Shown here: one piece after another, positions 1-7,582 of the stretch | Layout of the letters: each line of letters starts with the position of its first letter | How positions within the stretch are numbered: position 1 is the stretch's first letter | Source: Dongia_B sp035539215 | GTDB taxonomy: Bacteria; Pseudomonadota; Alphaproteobacteria; Dongiales; Dongiaceae | Length of the DNA: 9,378 nucleotides | Direction of reading: 5' to 3' | Assembly (NCBI GenBank): GCA_035539215.1 | Contig: DATLIX010000162.1 | Coordinates: forward strand, 1 to 9,378 | Translations under genes and position numbers: made by a program | Notes under the pieces: generated by a model | Database searches by the model: none | Seen by the model: only the letters and a program-made list of their open reading frames with translations | What the model was told of the DNA's origin: nothing

Positions 1-1200
1 GAGATTGATGCTGATGCTGGACTGGAGCGTGTCGGTGCCTTCGCCGGCAAGCTCGGTCACCGTGTCGCCGGCATTGTCGATCACATAGGTATCGTCACCC
101 TGGCCGCCGATCAGGATATCGGCGCCGGCACCGCCGTTCAGCGTGTCATTGCCCTTGCCACCGGTCAGGGTGTCCTTACCTGAACTGCTGCTGATCGCAT
201 CGCCGAGGTCGTTGCCGGTGAAGGTCCAAGCAGCGGTGCCAGTATAGGTATAGTTCTCGACATTGGCGAAGGCGGCGGTGAGCAGCACTGAGGTCTTCAC
301 CGTATCGGTGCCTTCACCCGCGTTCTCGGTGACGACATCGCCCAGGTTGTCGACGACATAGGTATCGTCGCCCTTGCCGCCGATCAGCGTATCGGTACCG
401 GTGCCGCCGTCGAGGATGTTGTTGGCATCGTTGCCGGTCAGGATGTTGTCGAGGACATTGCCGGTCAGGTTCAGCTTGTTGCTGCCGGTCTGGGACGCGT
501 CGAAGTTCTCCAGGTTGGCGCCCAGCACCAGGGTGGTCGGATTGACCAGGCCGAGATCGCCATTGGTGCGCAGGATCAGCGTGTCGGTGCCTTCGCCGGC
601 CAGTTCGCTCACCGTGTCCTGCAGCTTGGCGACCCCGCTTACCACCACCAGATCGACGGTATAGATATCGTCGCCCTTGCCGCCGGTCAGCGTATCGGCG
701 CCGGCGCCGCCATCCAGCTTGTTGTTGCCTTCGTTGCCGGTGATGACATTGGCCAGGGCATTGCCGGTGCCATTGATATTGCCGGCACCGGTTTGCAAGG
801 TCAGGTACTCGACGTTGTTGCCCAGCGCATAGCTGATTGAACTCTTGACCAGATCGATGCCCTGGTTCGTCAGCTCTGTTACTGCATCGCCGACATTGTC
901 AACGATGTAAGTATCGTTGCCGGCACCACCGATCAGGGTGTCGCCGCCCGACCCACCGTCCAGCACGTTAGCGGAGGCATTGCCGGTCAGCACATTGTTG
1001 AGGTCATTGCCGGTGGCATTGATCGCCGCCGCGCCGATCAGAGTCACATTCTCGAGCTCCAGCACAGAAAAATTCCCTGCGGAACCAGCAAGATTGATGC
1101 TGATACTGCCCTGAATTGTATCGATACCTTGGCCCTGAATCTCACCACTGATAAAATCACCGATATTGTCGACGATATACGTATCATTACCCATTCCACC
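1..1200 (-). repeat. Five tandem ~90-residue RTX modules inside the metalloprotease gene
   Basis: Each module begins with GGxG(N/D)D(T/I)Y(I/V/T)VD, runs through a G-D-x-V-T-E type linker and the T-D-T-L/S-S-I-S stretch, then ENxTLTG-like, TGNxxxNxLTGN and a GGxGxDTLxGG nonapeptide block. The conserved Tyr codons fall at 1177-1179, 907-909, 661-663, 358-360 and 85-87. That gives periods of 90, 82, 101 and 91 residues. Copies have diverged strongly in DNA and protein, so this is an old amplification rather than a recent one. The third module carries an extra insertion around 600-660. The array continues past the window edge. Confidence 0.9.
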
Positions 1201-2328
1201 GTGCATCTCGTCGGAGCCTGGGCCGCCGTCTAATACGTCGTTGCCGTCGCCACCTACCAAGACATCATTACCGGCACCGCCTATCAGCGTGTTATCGGCG
1301 TCATTGCCATTGATAAAATCGCCATAGGCCGTGCCGATTGCCCGTTCGATCAGATTGTCAATGGGTCCGACAGCGCCATTTTGCGTCTCCGTTGGGGTGT
1401 AGGACATCGCGATCGTGGAAATCGAGTTGTAATCCTGATCTTCGTGAAAGGAGGAAATGGCGCCGGGAGTCAGATCGAGCCAGACACCGTTCACGGAGCG
1501 CAGGCTGGAGGCATCCACGGTGTCATAACCACCGGCATCCCAGATGGTATAAGCGTTGCCGTTGTCGCGAAAATAATAGGTGTCGTTGCCGGTATTGGCC
1601 GTTGTATTGACGCCGTAAAGATACTGTATCGCCAGGATATCGAGAGGCATCGGCGTCGAAGGATTGCCCCAGTCGATATATTGACCCTGGTCGTTATAGG
1701 ACATGATTGTTTGGTAGTCGTTATCGAAGCTGCCGATCCCGAGTTGGGTGAAGGTTGGCTTGCCGTTGCCGCCGTCATCATGCGGATGCTTCAAGCCCAG
1801 CACATGGCCGATCTCATGGATGATGGTTTCCAGAGAGAAGCCGCCGGCGGAGAGAAAGCCGAGTGGGTTGTAGCCACCTGCATAGGATTGGTTATCGAGA
1901 AAGATGTCGCCTTGCGGATTGGCATAAGAGGCCAATTGCGCATTTGGAGCATAGTCGCTCAAAAGCGACGGAGCATAGCTGGCCGCCAATGCAGGGTCGG
2001 GAAAGACACCTTCGCCGACATAGCCGCTTTGCTGTTGCTCGGTACCAGTCAGGCTGAGCGCGATATCGGCTGTGCTCTGATAAAAATAGCTGCCTGACCG
2101 GATTTCCTGGAACTGGATGTTGGCGACGGCCGACCAGGCGGCGAAAGCGGTGCGCACGGCTTGCTGCTGGGCCGCCGACCAATTACCGGAGCCGGCATCA
2201 CCGGAGAGATTGAACGAATAGGTCAGGACATGCGGCCCGGCGCCGAAGTCCCATTGACTGCCCTGGATAAGCCCGTCGATCAGGGGATTGTTTGCCGCCT
2301 GTACTGAATCACCGCTCGCTGTCGCCAT
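1..2328 (-). CDS. Serralysin-like RTX zinc metalloprotease (peptidase M10 family), C-terminus outside window
   Basis: The frame is open from the ATG at 2328 to position 1 (776 residues) with no stop, so the protein continues past the left edge. The N-terminus has no Sec signal, as expected for a type I substrate. It carries the zinc site HEIGHVLGLKH at residues 171-181 (H171, E172, H175, H181) and the Met-turn MSY at 209-211. These define the metzincin/serralysin catalytic domain. From about residue 340 to the edge it is built of glycine/aspartate RTX nonapeptides (GGxGNDxLxGG) alternating with beta linkers. Family knowledge: such proteins bind Ca2+ outside the cell and carry an uncleaved C-terminal secretion signal, here not visible. 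GAGGGA lies 2 nt before the ATG, a short spacing, but no better start is near. The divergent ABC/HlyD pair is the probable exporter (inference). The natural substrate is unknown; the repeat-heavy build is larger than classical serralysins of about 480 residues. Confidence 0.93.
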   Translation of the reverse strand, partial: MATASGDSVQAANNPLIDGLIQGSQWDFGAGPHVLTYSFNLSGDAGSGNWSAAQQQAVRTAFAAWSAVANIQFQEIRSGSYFYQSTADIALSLTGTEQQQSGYVGEGVFPDPALAASYAPSLLSDYAPNAQLASYANPQGDIFLDNQSYAGGYNPLGFLSAGGFSLETIIHEIGHVLGLKHPHDDGGNGKPTFTQLGIGSFDNDYQTIMSYNDQGQYIDWGNPSTPMPLDILAIQYLYGVNTTANTGNDTYYFRDNGNAYTIWDAGGYDTVDASSLRSVNGVWLDLTPGAISSFHEDQDYNSISTIAMSYTPTETQNGAVGPIDNLIERAIGTAYGDFINGNDADNTLIGGAGNDVLVGGDGNDVLDGGPGSDEMHGGMGNDTYIVDNIGDFISGEIQGQGIDTIQGSISINLAGSAGNFSVLELENVTLIGAAAINATGNDLNNVLTGNASANVLDGGSGGDTLIGGAGNDTYIVDNVGDAVTELTNQGIDLVKSSISYALGNNVEYLTLQTGAGNINGTGNALANVITGNEGNNKLDGGAGADTLTGGKGDDIYTVDLVVVSGVAKLQDTVSELAGEGTDTLILRTNGDLGLVNPTTLVLGANLENFDASQTGSNKLNLTGNVLDNILTGNDANNILDGGTGTDTLIGGKGDDTYVVDNLGDVVTENAGEGTDTVKTSVLLTAAFANVENYTYTGTAAWTFTGNDLGDAISSSSGKDTLTGGKGNDTLNGGAGADILIGGQGDDTYVIDNAGDTVTELAGEGTDTLQSSISINL

Positions 2329-2353
2329 GATCCCTCGAACCCCGGTCCATTAG

Positions 2354-2371
2354 CCGTCCGCTGGCGGACGG
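2354..2371. promoter_or_regulatory. Perfect 8-bp inverted repeat in the protease 5' leader
   Basis: CCGTCCGC and GCGGACGG are perfect inverted arms separated by TG. The element lies 26 nt upstream of the protease ATG on the minus strand. It could be an operator or a hairpin in the protease mRNA leader that affects access to the nearby ribosome site. Function is inference only. Confidence 0.4.
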
Positions 2372-2506
2372 GCCGTTACGCATCAAAACATCGGCTCCGC
2401 AGGCATAGCGAGGCCCAGCCCTGCCGTCTTTTGTGAGGAATGCAGTCGATGATAGATCTCAGCGCAAGCTAATGCGCGGATGCCAACGGCCGATGGTCCC
2501 CAATCC

Positions 2507-2534
2507 GGTGCCGTTCTCGATGAGGGGCGGCACC
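2507..2534. repeat. 7-bp inverted repeat in the divergent intergenic region
   Basis: GGTGCCG (2507-2513) and CGGCACC (2528-2534) form perfect arms around 14 nt. It lies between the plus-strand exporter promoter and the protease start. It could be structured leader RNA of the minus-strand transcript or a protein-binding site; a chance dyad is possible. Confidence 0.3.
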
Positions 2535-2560
2535 CCCAAAGCGCGACTTTCAGTTGATCT

Positions 2561-2589
2561 TTGCAACTATTTTTAATTGTATCTATGAT
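2561..2589 (+). promoter_or_regulatory. Sigma70-like promoter for the ABC exporter operon
   Basis: A -35-like TTGCAA (2561-2566) is followed after exactly 17 nt by a -10-like TATGAT (2584-2589), in a locally AT-rich stretch that stands out from the GC-rich surroundings. The predicted transcription start is near 2596. That gives a leader of about 267 nt if translation starts at 2863, or about 108 nt if it starts at the TTG at 2704. A small dyad, AGTTG..CAACT, overlaps the -35 (2552-2568) and could be an operator. Confidence 0.5.
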
Positions 2590-2694
2590 GCCAGAAAGTT
2601 TCCAAAACTTCCACGATTTTATGATGTCATTCCTGGGACAACTATCATATTTAAGGTTAACGACCGAGGTGATCGGATTGAAGCCGGCCGCGCT

Positions 2695-2706
2695 AAGGAA
2701 TAATTG
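2695..2706 (+). promoter_or_regulatory. Shine-Dalgarno-like site before an alternative TTG start of the ABC exporter
   Basis: AAGGAA (2695-2700) precedes an in-frame stop (2701-2703) and then a TTG (2704). From there the exporter frame is open, which would add 53 residues. The added stretch does not look like family sequence, while the ATG at 2863 has a poor ribosome site. The site therefore makes the start ambiguous, or could mark a short upstream translated leader. Confidence 0.25.
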
Positions 2707-2862
2707 ACCACTCTGATGGTTAAATTAGGCTCTCTGGGCAACAGGGACCTGAAAGGATCAGGCTCCTGCTGGGACGCAGATGTGAGGACAGTTCCTTGGC
2801 CGGCTTCGGCGAGGGCAAGTAGGGCTGGGCAGGGGGAGCCGATAACAAGTGGCGAAGCACGC

Positions 2863-5016
2863 ATGATGACGGCACAGACCGACGCCACGAATCCGGCACG
2901 CCTTGCTACCTTGAGCTGTGTATCGACGCTCTTTCGTTATCACGGACTGGCTGTCGGTCCCGACGCGCTCAATCGCGAACTGACAGGCGTTGCCGAGATC
3001 GATGCCGATGAAATCGTGCGTATTGCGCGCCGGCGCGGGCTGAAGGCGCGCATGACGACATCAGGCTATCTGCGCCTCGCCCATACCGCCTTGCCGGCCC
3101 TGGCGCGCACCAAGGATGGCGGCTTTCTGATCGTCGCACGCTATGCCGGCGACAAAGTGCTGGTGCATCGCGGGGCCGGCAACCGGTCGGAACTGATTGA
3201 TCGGGCGACATTCGAAGAGATCTGGGATCGCAGCCTGCTGCTGATCGCGCGGCGTACCACCTTGTCGGATCTCAACCGGCAATTCGGCATCCCCTGGTTC
3301 ATGGCGGCGATCTACAAATATCGTGGGGTCCTCAGTCAGGTCCTGCTGGCGTCGTTCTTCCTGCAGGTCTTCGCTCTGGTATCGCCCTTATTCTTCCAGG
3401 TTGTCGTCGACAAGGTTCTGGTCCATCGCGGCATGACGACGCTGGACGTGCTGATCGTCGGCCTGCTGACGATTTCAATTTTTGAATCGATCCTCGGTGC
3501 CCTGCGCACATACGTCTTCTCTCACACCACCAACCGGATCGACGTTGAGCTGGGTGCGCGGCTGTTCCGTCACCTGATCGCCCTGCCGCTTGCCTATTTC
3601 GGTGCCCGCCGGGTCGGCGATTCCGTGGCACGGGTGCGGGAGCTTGAAAACATCCGCCAGTTTCTCACCGGCTCCAGCCTCACCCTGGTGATCGACCTCC
3701 TCTTTACCACGGTCTTCCTCGCGGTGATGGCCTGGTACAGCTGGTGGTTGACGCTGGTGGTGCTGGCCTCGCTGCCGCTTTACGCGATCATCAGCCTGTC
3801 GCTGACGCCTTTGTTCCGCGCGCGGGTGGACGAAAAGTTCCGTCGCGGCGCAGAGAACCAGGCCTTCCTGGTCGAAAGCGTGACCGGCATCGAGACTGTC
3901 AAGGCGATGGCGGTCGAGCCGCAGATCCAGCGACGCTGGGAGGAGCAGCTTGCCGGCTATGTAAGCGCCTCCTTCCGTGTCAGCAATCTCGGCAACTATG
4001 CCAGCCAGGGCATCCAGCTGGTTTCCAAGGTCGCCACGGCCGCCATCCTCTACTTCGGCGCCAAAGCCGTGATGGACGGGACGATGACAGTCGGCGAACT
4101 CGTCGCCTTCAACATGCTGGCAGGGCGCGTCGCCCAGCCGGTTCTGCGCCTTGCCCAGGTTTGGCAGGATTTCCATCAGACCCGCCTCTCGATCCAGCGG
4201 CTCGGCGATATTCTCAATACCCCGGCCGAACCCAGTGCTGCGCCGGGGCGCGGGGCGTTGCCCGCCATCAAAGGCGCGATCAGCTTCGAGCATGTGAAGT
4301 TCCGCTATCGCCCGGACGGCCAGGAAATCCTCAAGGGCATCGATATCACGATCTCCGCCGGGCAGAGCATCGGCATCGTGGGCTCGTCCGGGTCCGGCAA
4401 GTCGACCCTCGCGAAACTGGTGCAGCGTCTCTACGTGCCGGAATCGGGACGCGTGTTGATCGACGGTGTCGATCTCGCCATGGTCGATGCCAGCTGGCTG
4501 CGCCGGCAGATCGGCGTGGTCCTGCAGGAGAACGTGCTCTTCAGCGGCACGGTACGGGACAACATTGCCTTGGCGGATCCCGGGATGCCGTTGCAGCAAG
4601 TGATCGCCGCCGCCAAATTGGCGGGTGCGCATGATTTCATCCTGCAGCTGCCGGAGGCCTATGACACCCTGGTCGGCGAACGCGGCGGCAACTTATCGGG
4701 CGGGCAGCGGCAGCGTATTGCCATCGCCCGCGCATTGATCGGCAATCCGCGCATCCTGATCTTTGACGAGGCGACCAGCGCGCTCGATCTCGAATCCGAA
4801 CAGGCGATCCAGCGCAATATGCGGCAGATCTGCCAGGGCCGCACGGTCTTGACCATCGCCCATCGCCTGTCTTCCGTGCGTCATTGCGACCGCATCATCA
4901 CCGTTGAACAAGGACGCATCGTCGAGGACGGCACGCATGATGACCTGCTGCGGAGCGGCGGCCGCTATGCCGCGCTGTACAAGGTTCAGTCAGGGAATGT
5001 GATCGATGCAGCCTGA
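2863..5016 (+). CDS. Type I secretion ABC transporter/ATPase with degenerate C39-like domain (HlyB/PrtD type)
   Basis: The 717-residue protein matches the usual RTX exporter length (HlyB has 707). Residues about 8-125 form a C39-peptidase-like domain; by alignment to the YH motif the catalytic Cys position is Ala, so it should bind substrate rather than cleave it. About five to six membrane segments lie between 155 and 435. The nucleotide-binding domain has Walker A GSSGSGKST (507-515), signature LSGGQ (from 611), Walker B ILIFDE (D635, E636) and the H-loop His667. It energises one-step export across both membranes together with HlyD and a TolC-like channel. ATGs at 2863 and 2866 were preferred because the family sequence begins there, although the frame is open back to a TTG at 2704. 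The stop overlaps hlyD by 11 nt, implying translational coupling. Export of the divergent protease is inferred from position. Confidence 0.92.
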   Translation: MMTAQTDATNPARLATLSCVSTLFRYHGLAVGPDALNRELTGVAEIDADEIVRIARRRGLKARMTTSGYLRLAHTALPALARTKDGGFLIVARYAGDKVLVHRGAGNRSELIDRATFEEIWDRSLLLIARRTTLSDLNRQFGIPWFMAAIYKYRGVLSQVLLASFFLQVFALVSPLFFQVVVDKVLVHRGMTTLDVLIVGLLTISIFESILGALRTYVFSHTTNRIDVELGARLFRHLIALPLAYFGARRVGDSVARVRELENIRQFLTGSSLTLVIDLLFTTVFLAVMAWYSWWLTLVVLASLPLYAIISLSLTPLFRARVDEKFRRGAENQAFLVESVTGIETVKAMAVEPQIQRRWEEQLAGYVSASFRVSNLGNYASQGIQLVSKVATAAILYFGAKAVMDGTMTVGELVAFNMLAGRVAQPVLRLAQVWQDFHQTRLSIQRLGDILNTPAEPSAAPGRGALPAIKGAISFEHVKFRYRPDGQEILKGIDITISAGQSIGIVGSSGSGKSTLAKLVQRLYVPESGRVLIDGVDLAMVDASWLRRQIGVVLQENVLFSGTVRDNIALADPGMPLQQVIAAAKLAGAHDFILQLPEAYDTLVGERGGNLSGGQRQRIAIARALIGNPRILIFDEATSALDLESEQAIQRNMRQICQGRTVLTIAHRLSSVRHCDRIITVEQGRIVEDGTHDDLLRSGGRYAALYKVQSGNVIDAA

Positions 5017-6550
5017 TAGCGCAGCCCCCAAGGTCGCCCCGAGCGAGGCCTTCGCATTGAAGGGAAACAACGACGACCGGGCGGAAACCGCGGGCCGCGC
5101 GAAGGCCGATAAGAGTGCGGAAGAGCGGAAGCGGCTTCCTGCGCGGCGCAATCGCGACGAGCGGGAGTTTCTGCCGGCGGCTCTGGAAATCATTGACACC
5201 CCGCCATCACCGGTCGGCCGCGCGATCGGCCTGACGATCATGGCGGTGGCGGTCGTCGTGGTTCTTTGGGCCGCGCTCAGCAATGTCGACATCATCGCCA
5301 CGACGACCGGCCGCATCATCCCGCAGGGGAAAACCAAGGTCGTCCAGCCGCTGGATACCGGCATCGTATCAAGCATACGCGTCAATGACGGCGATCGCGT
5401 CAAAGCCGGTGACGTGCTGATCGAATTGAACACTACCCAGGCCTTGGCGGACCGCGATCGCTTCCAACGCGATCTGTTGCAGGCCCGGCTCAATCTGGCG
5501 CGTTTGCATGGGCTGGCGGCGGCGATCGCCGGCAACAGCGCGGATCCGGGAAAATTGGCACTCGTCGATCCGCCCGGCGATGCCTCGCCATCCGATGTCG
5601 AGCTTGCTCAGGCGGCGATGCGCGCCGAAGCCGCCAACCAGGCCGCCAAGCTGTCGGACCTGGATCAGCAGATCATGGCCAAGAAGGCGGAGGCTGCGGA
5701 GGCGCAAGCGACCGCCGACAAACTATCAGCGTCGCTGCCGATGGTGCAGAGCCAGGAAGAGATCCGCCGGCAGCTGCGCGATATGCAGTTTGGCAACAAA
5801 CTGGCCTGGTATCAGGCCAATCAGGCCTTGATTGAACAGCAGCATGACATCGGCGTTCTGGGGCGGCGCAAGGAATCGGCGGAGGCTGCCCAGTCGGCGC
5901 TCCTGCAACAGCGTGCGGCAACCGTCGCCGAATATCAGATGAATGTGCTGTCGGATCTCGACAAGACCCGTGCGCAGGCCAGCGAATTGCAGGCGGAATT
6001 GGCAAAGTCTCAGCAGCGCCTGAGCGAGGGGGTCCTCACCGCTCCGATCGACGGCACGGTACAGCAATTGGCGATTCATACCATCGGCGGCGTCGTGACA
6101 CCTGCGGAACCGCTGCTTGTGATCGTTCCCAATGAGGGCCGGCTCATGATCGAAGCCACGGTACAGAATCGCGATGTCGGCTTCATTCATGCCGGGCAGG
6201 CCGTGCGGATCAAGGTCGAGACCTTCAATTTCACCCGATACGGTCTTATCGACGGCGTCGTCATGAATGTGACGCGCGATGTCGTGGGAGCGGGCAACAA
6301 CGACAAGCGCACGGACCGCGACAAGACCCAGGACGCCGGCCAGGATGTCGGCGCCGAAGCTGATTCCGGGCCCGGCTATATCGCCCACATCACCCTGGCG
6401 CGCGACTGGATCATGACGGAAATGGGCAAGGTCCCGCTCAGTCCCGGCATGGCCGTGACGGCGGAGATTCAGACCGGCCAGCGCCGCGTCATCGATTACG
6501 TGTTGTCGCCGCTGGTGCGACACGTATCGGAAAGCCTGCATGAGCGTTAG
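5006..6550 (+). CDS. HlyD-type periplasmic membrane fusion protein of a type I secretion system
   Basis: The 514-residue protein starts with a charged cytoplasmic tail of about 50 residues, then REFLPAALEI and TPPSP (53-69), which precede the membrane anchor in this family. One membrane helix spans about 73-95. A biotinyl-lipoyl-like half (about 110-142, with VNDGDRVKAGDVLIELN) is followed by an Ala/Gln-rich coiled-coil hairpin (about 145-345), the second lipoyl half (TAPIDGTVQQL) and a beta domain with a hydrophilic insert near 427-450. The C-terminus has SPGMAVTAEI and RRVIDYVLSPL, the family hallmark. It bridges the ABC exporter to an outer-membrane channel. AGGGA at 4992-4996, 9 nt before the ATG, lies inside the upstream gene and supports this start. 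No TolC partner follows; the next gene is convergent. Confidence 0.93.
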   Translation: MQPDSAAPKVAPSEAFALKGNNDDRAETAGRAKADKSAEERKRLPARRNRDEREFLPAALEIIDTPPSPVGRAIGLTIMAVAVVVVLWAALSNVDIIATTTGRIIPQGKTKVVQPLDTGIVSSIRVNDGDRVKAGDVLIELNTTQALADRDRFQRDLLQARLNLARLHGLAAAIAGNSADPGKLALVDPPGDASPSDVELAQAAMRAEAANQAAKLSDLDQQIMAKKAEAAEAQATADKLSASLPMVQSQEEIRRQLRDMQFGNKLAWYQANQALIEQQHDIGVLGRRKESAEAAQSALLQQRAATVAEYQMNVLSDLDKTRAQASELQAELAKSQQRLSEGVLTAPIDGTVQQLAIHTIGGVVTPAEPLLVIVPNEGRLMIEATVQNRDVGFIHAGQAVRIKVETFNFTRYGLIDGVVMNVTRDVVGAGNNDKRTDRDKTQDAGQDVGAEADSGPGYIAHITLARDWIMTEMGKVPLSPGMAVTAEIQTGQRRVIDYVLSPLVRHVSESLHER

Positions 6551-6585
6551 GTCGAAACCCGCCGCCGGCAGTCATCCGTCGTCCG

Positions 6586-7053
6586 TCAGCAGTAAAGATC
6601 GCGATTGATGGAGAAGACCATGACCATATTGACGGTCTCGCCGTCTTCGGAGAGCGGCAGAAAGAGATTGGCTTCGCTGATATAGCGGTCGACGACCTGA
6701 AAATCGTCTTCTTCATAAAACGGCGCGCGGGTTGTACAGACCCGCTGGTATCTATCGAGAGCCGCTTGCGGCGTTGCCGCGAAAAAGCCGTCGGCGACTG
6801 CCTTTCCGGTTGGATCGTTCCCCCGCAGGCGCACTTCGGCGGTACCGACGAGACGGTAGACGAAGCGCCGGCCGTCGGCCACGACATCGACCAAGGTGAT
6901 CTGGGGCAGGAAGGGACCAAGCTCGATGGGATCGATATCGGCCCTGCTCGGCATCTTTCGGCCGCGGCACTTGCCCTGCCAATAGGCTAGGACTTTAAGA
7001 ACATCTTCATGGCATGAGCGTTGCCAGTCCTGTGCCGTCGTTTCGCTCTGCAT
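6586..7053 (-). CDS. PAS_5-type PAS domain protein, putative stand-alone sensor
   Basis: The 155-residue soluble protein shows the pattern typical of the alphaproteobacterial PAS_5 (PF07310) family. It has L-A-Y-W-Q near residue 22, then P-S-R-A-D-I-D-P-I-E-L with L-P-Q-I-T-L-V-D (about 35-56), F-V-Y-R-L-V-G-T (about 64-71), G-x-D-P-T-G-K (about 78-84) and a C-terminal L-P-L-S-E-D-G strand. No kinase, cyclase or DNA-binding domain is attached, so its output is unknown. GGGAGAAG lies about 13-20 nt before the ATG, a rather long spacing. Its stop is 35 nt from the end of hlyD in convergent orientation, and no terminator is visible between them. A functional link to the secretion system is not implied by this arrangement. 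Family call is from pattern recall. Confidence 0.8.
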   Translation of the reverse strand: MQSETTAQDWQRSCHEDVLKVLAYWQGKCRGRKMPSRADIDPIELGPFLPQITLVDVVADGRRFVYRLVGTAEVRLRGNDPTGKAVADGFFAATPQAALDRYQRVCTTRAPFYEEDDFQVVDRYISEANLFLPLSEDGETVNMVMVFSINRDLYC

Positions 7054-7407
7054 TATTACGCCGATCTTCTCCCGCGATGGCCGGTTGCATCGATTGACGA
7101 AACATCAGGCCTGAACCGATCACATTCTATAGCTTTCTCGGCCGGTCGGGCAGCCGTCAATTTGACCCCGCGCGGATCAACCTCTGACCCCTCGGACCTC
7201 TGCTGTCGCGCTTGTTCGCATCACGGGGCGATGAGGGGCCCGTTCAACCGTCCGGCCATTCGCCGCCGCGTGGGATGAAGGCTTCATGGTCATCGGCGGC
7301 GATATGCGAAGAATTTGGACGGTCAGTTCGTCTGCCGGTTTGGCTCCCTCTATGCTCTGTTCAATGGGCTGACACCGATCGCGCAACGCCGGGACCCCAC
7401 AGGCAAG
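7054..7407. other. Intergenic region upstream of the PAS gene, no convincing gene
   Basis: This stretch lies upstream of the minus-strand PAS gene and downstream of the sRNA terminator. It contains a weak minus-strand -10-like TATAGA (7126-7131) and TTGACG (7155-7160), but these are 23 nt apart and do not form a good promoter. There is also a perfect 10-bp palindrome TCAGGCCTGA (7105-7114). The open frames here are short, arginine-rich and unlike any family I know. I see no further gene. Confidence 0.4.
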
Positions 7408-7435
7408 AAAAAACCCCCGACCAAACGATCGGGGG
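7408..7435 (-). terminator. Intrinsic terminator, minus strand
   Basis: On the minus strand CCCCCGA and TCGGGGG form a perfect 7-bp stem around an 8-nt loop, followed at once by six U (7413-7408). It is the strongest terminator in the window. It ends whatever transcript reads leftward through 7440-7500, most simply the small RNA candidate. Confidence 0.85.
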
Positions 7436-7490
7436 CAAGTTAAACAGGGAGGCTTTACGTCTGGGAGACGTAGGATCCGAAGACCCTCCA
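7408..7490 (-). ncRNA. Candidate trans-acting small RNA, resembles the alphaproteobacterial mmgR/suhB (alpha-r8) class
   Basis: Read on the minus strand, a 6-bp hairpin TACGTC-TCCCA-GACGTA (7472-7456) exposes a CU-rich loop. It is followed by an unstructured CCTCCCTG and TTTAACTTG stretch (7452-7436), then an intrinsic terminator with a 7-bp GC stem and six U. C/U-rich loops and CCUCCC single strands are the usual seed regions with which small RNAs pair to ribosome sites. A UUCG-capped hairpin GGAGC-TTCG-GCTCC (7530-7517) lies just upstream and may belong to a longer form. The 5' end is not determined: no clear promoter was recognised upstream. The family resemblance is from memory and untested. 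Confidence 0.6.
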
Positions 7491-7582
7491 TTCGAGCCTT
7501 GCGCCCGAATGCACGTGGAGCCGAAGCTCCGAGAAAGGCAAGGAAGCTGCCCCGCAGGGCCAGGTTCGATGCCGAAAACAGG

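Noticed and set aside
1..1200. Possible CRISPR-like or satellite DNA from the repeated GGTATCGTC/GCCGCCGATCAG words
   Set aside because: The repeats are in frame, diverged and translate into RTX calcium-binding modules, which explains them fully.
1381..2097. Plus-strand open frame of 238 codons
   Set aside because: Antisense to the catalytic domain of the metalloprotease, whose zinc motif and Met-turn are clear on the other strand.
3475..4632. Minus-strand open frame of 385 codons
   Set aside because: It is the antisense shadow of the ABC exporter; His/Asp/Gly/Arg-rich translation without domains.
5726..6541. Minus-strand open frame of 271 codons
   Set aside because: Antisense shadow of hlyD with no recognisable family features.
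6551..6585. Terminator between the convergent hlyD and PAS genes
   Set aside because: The 35-nt gap has only small repeats (TCCGTC words) and no stem followed by a T-run on either strand.
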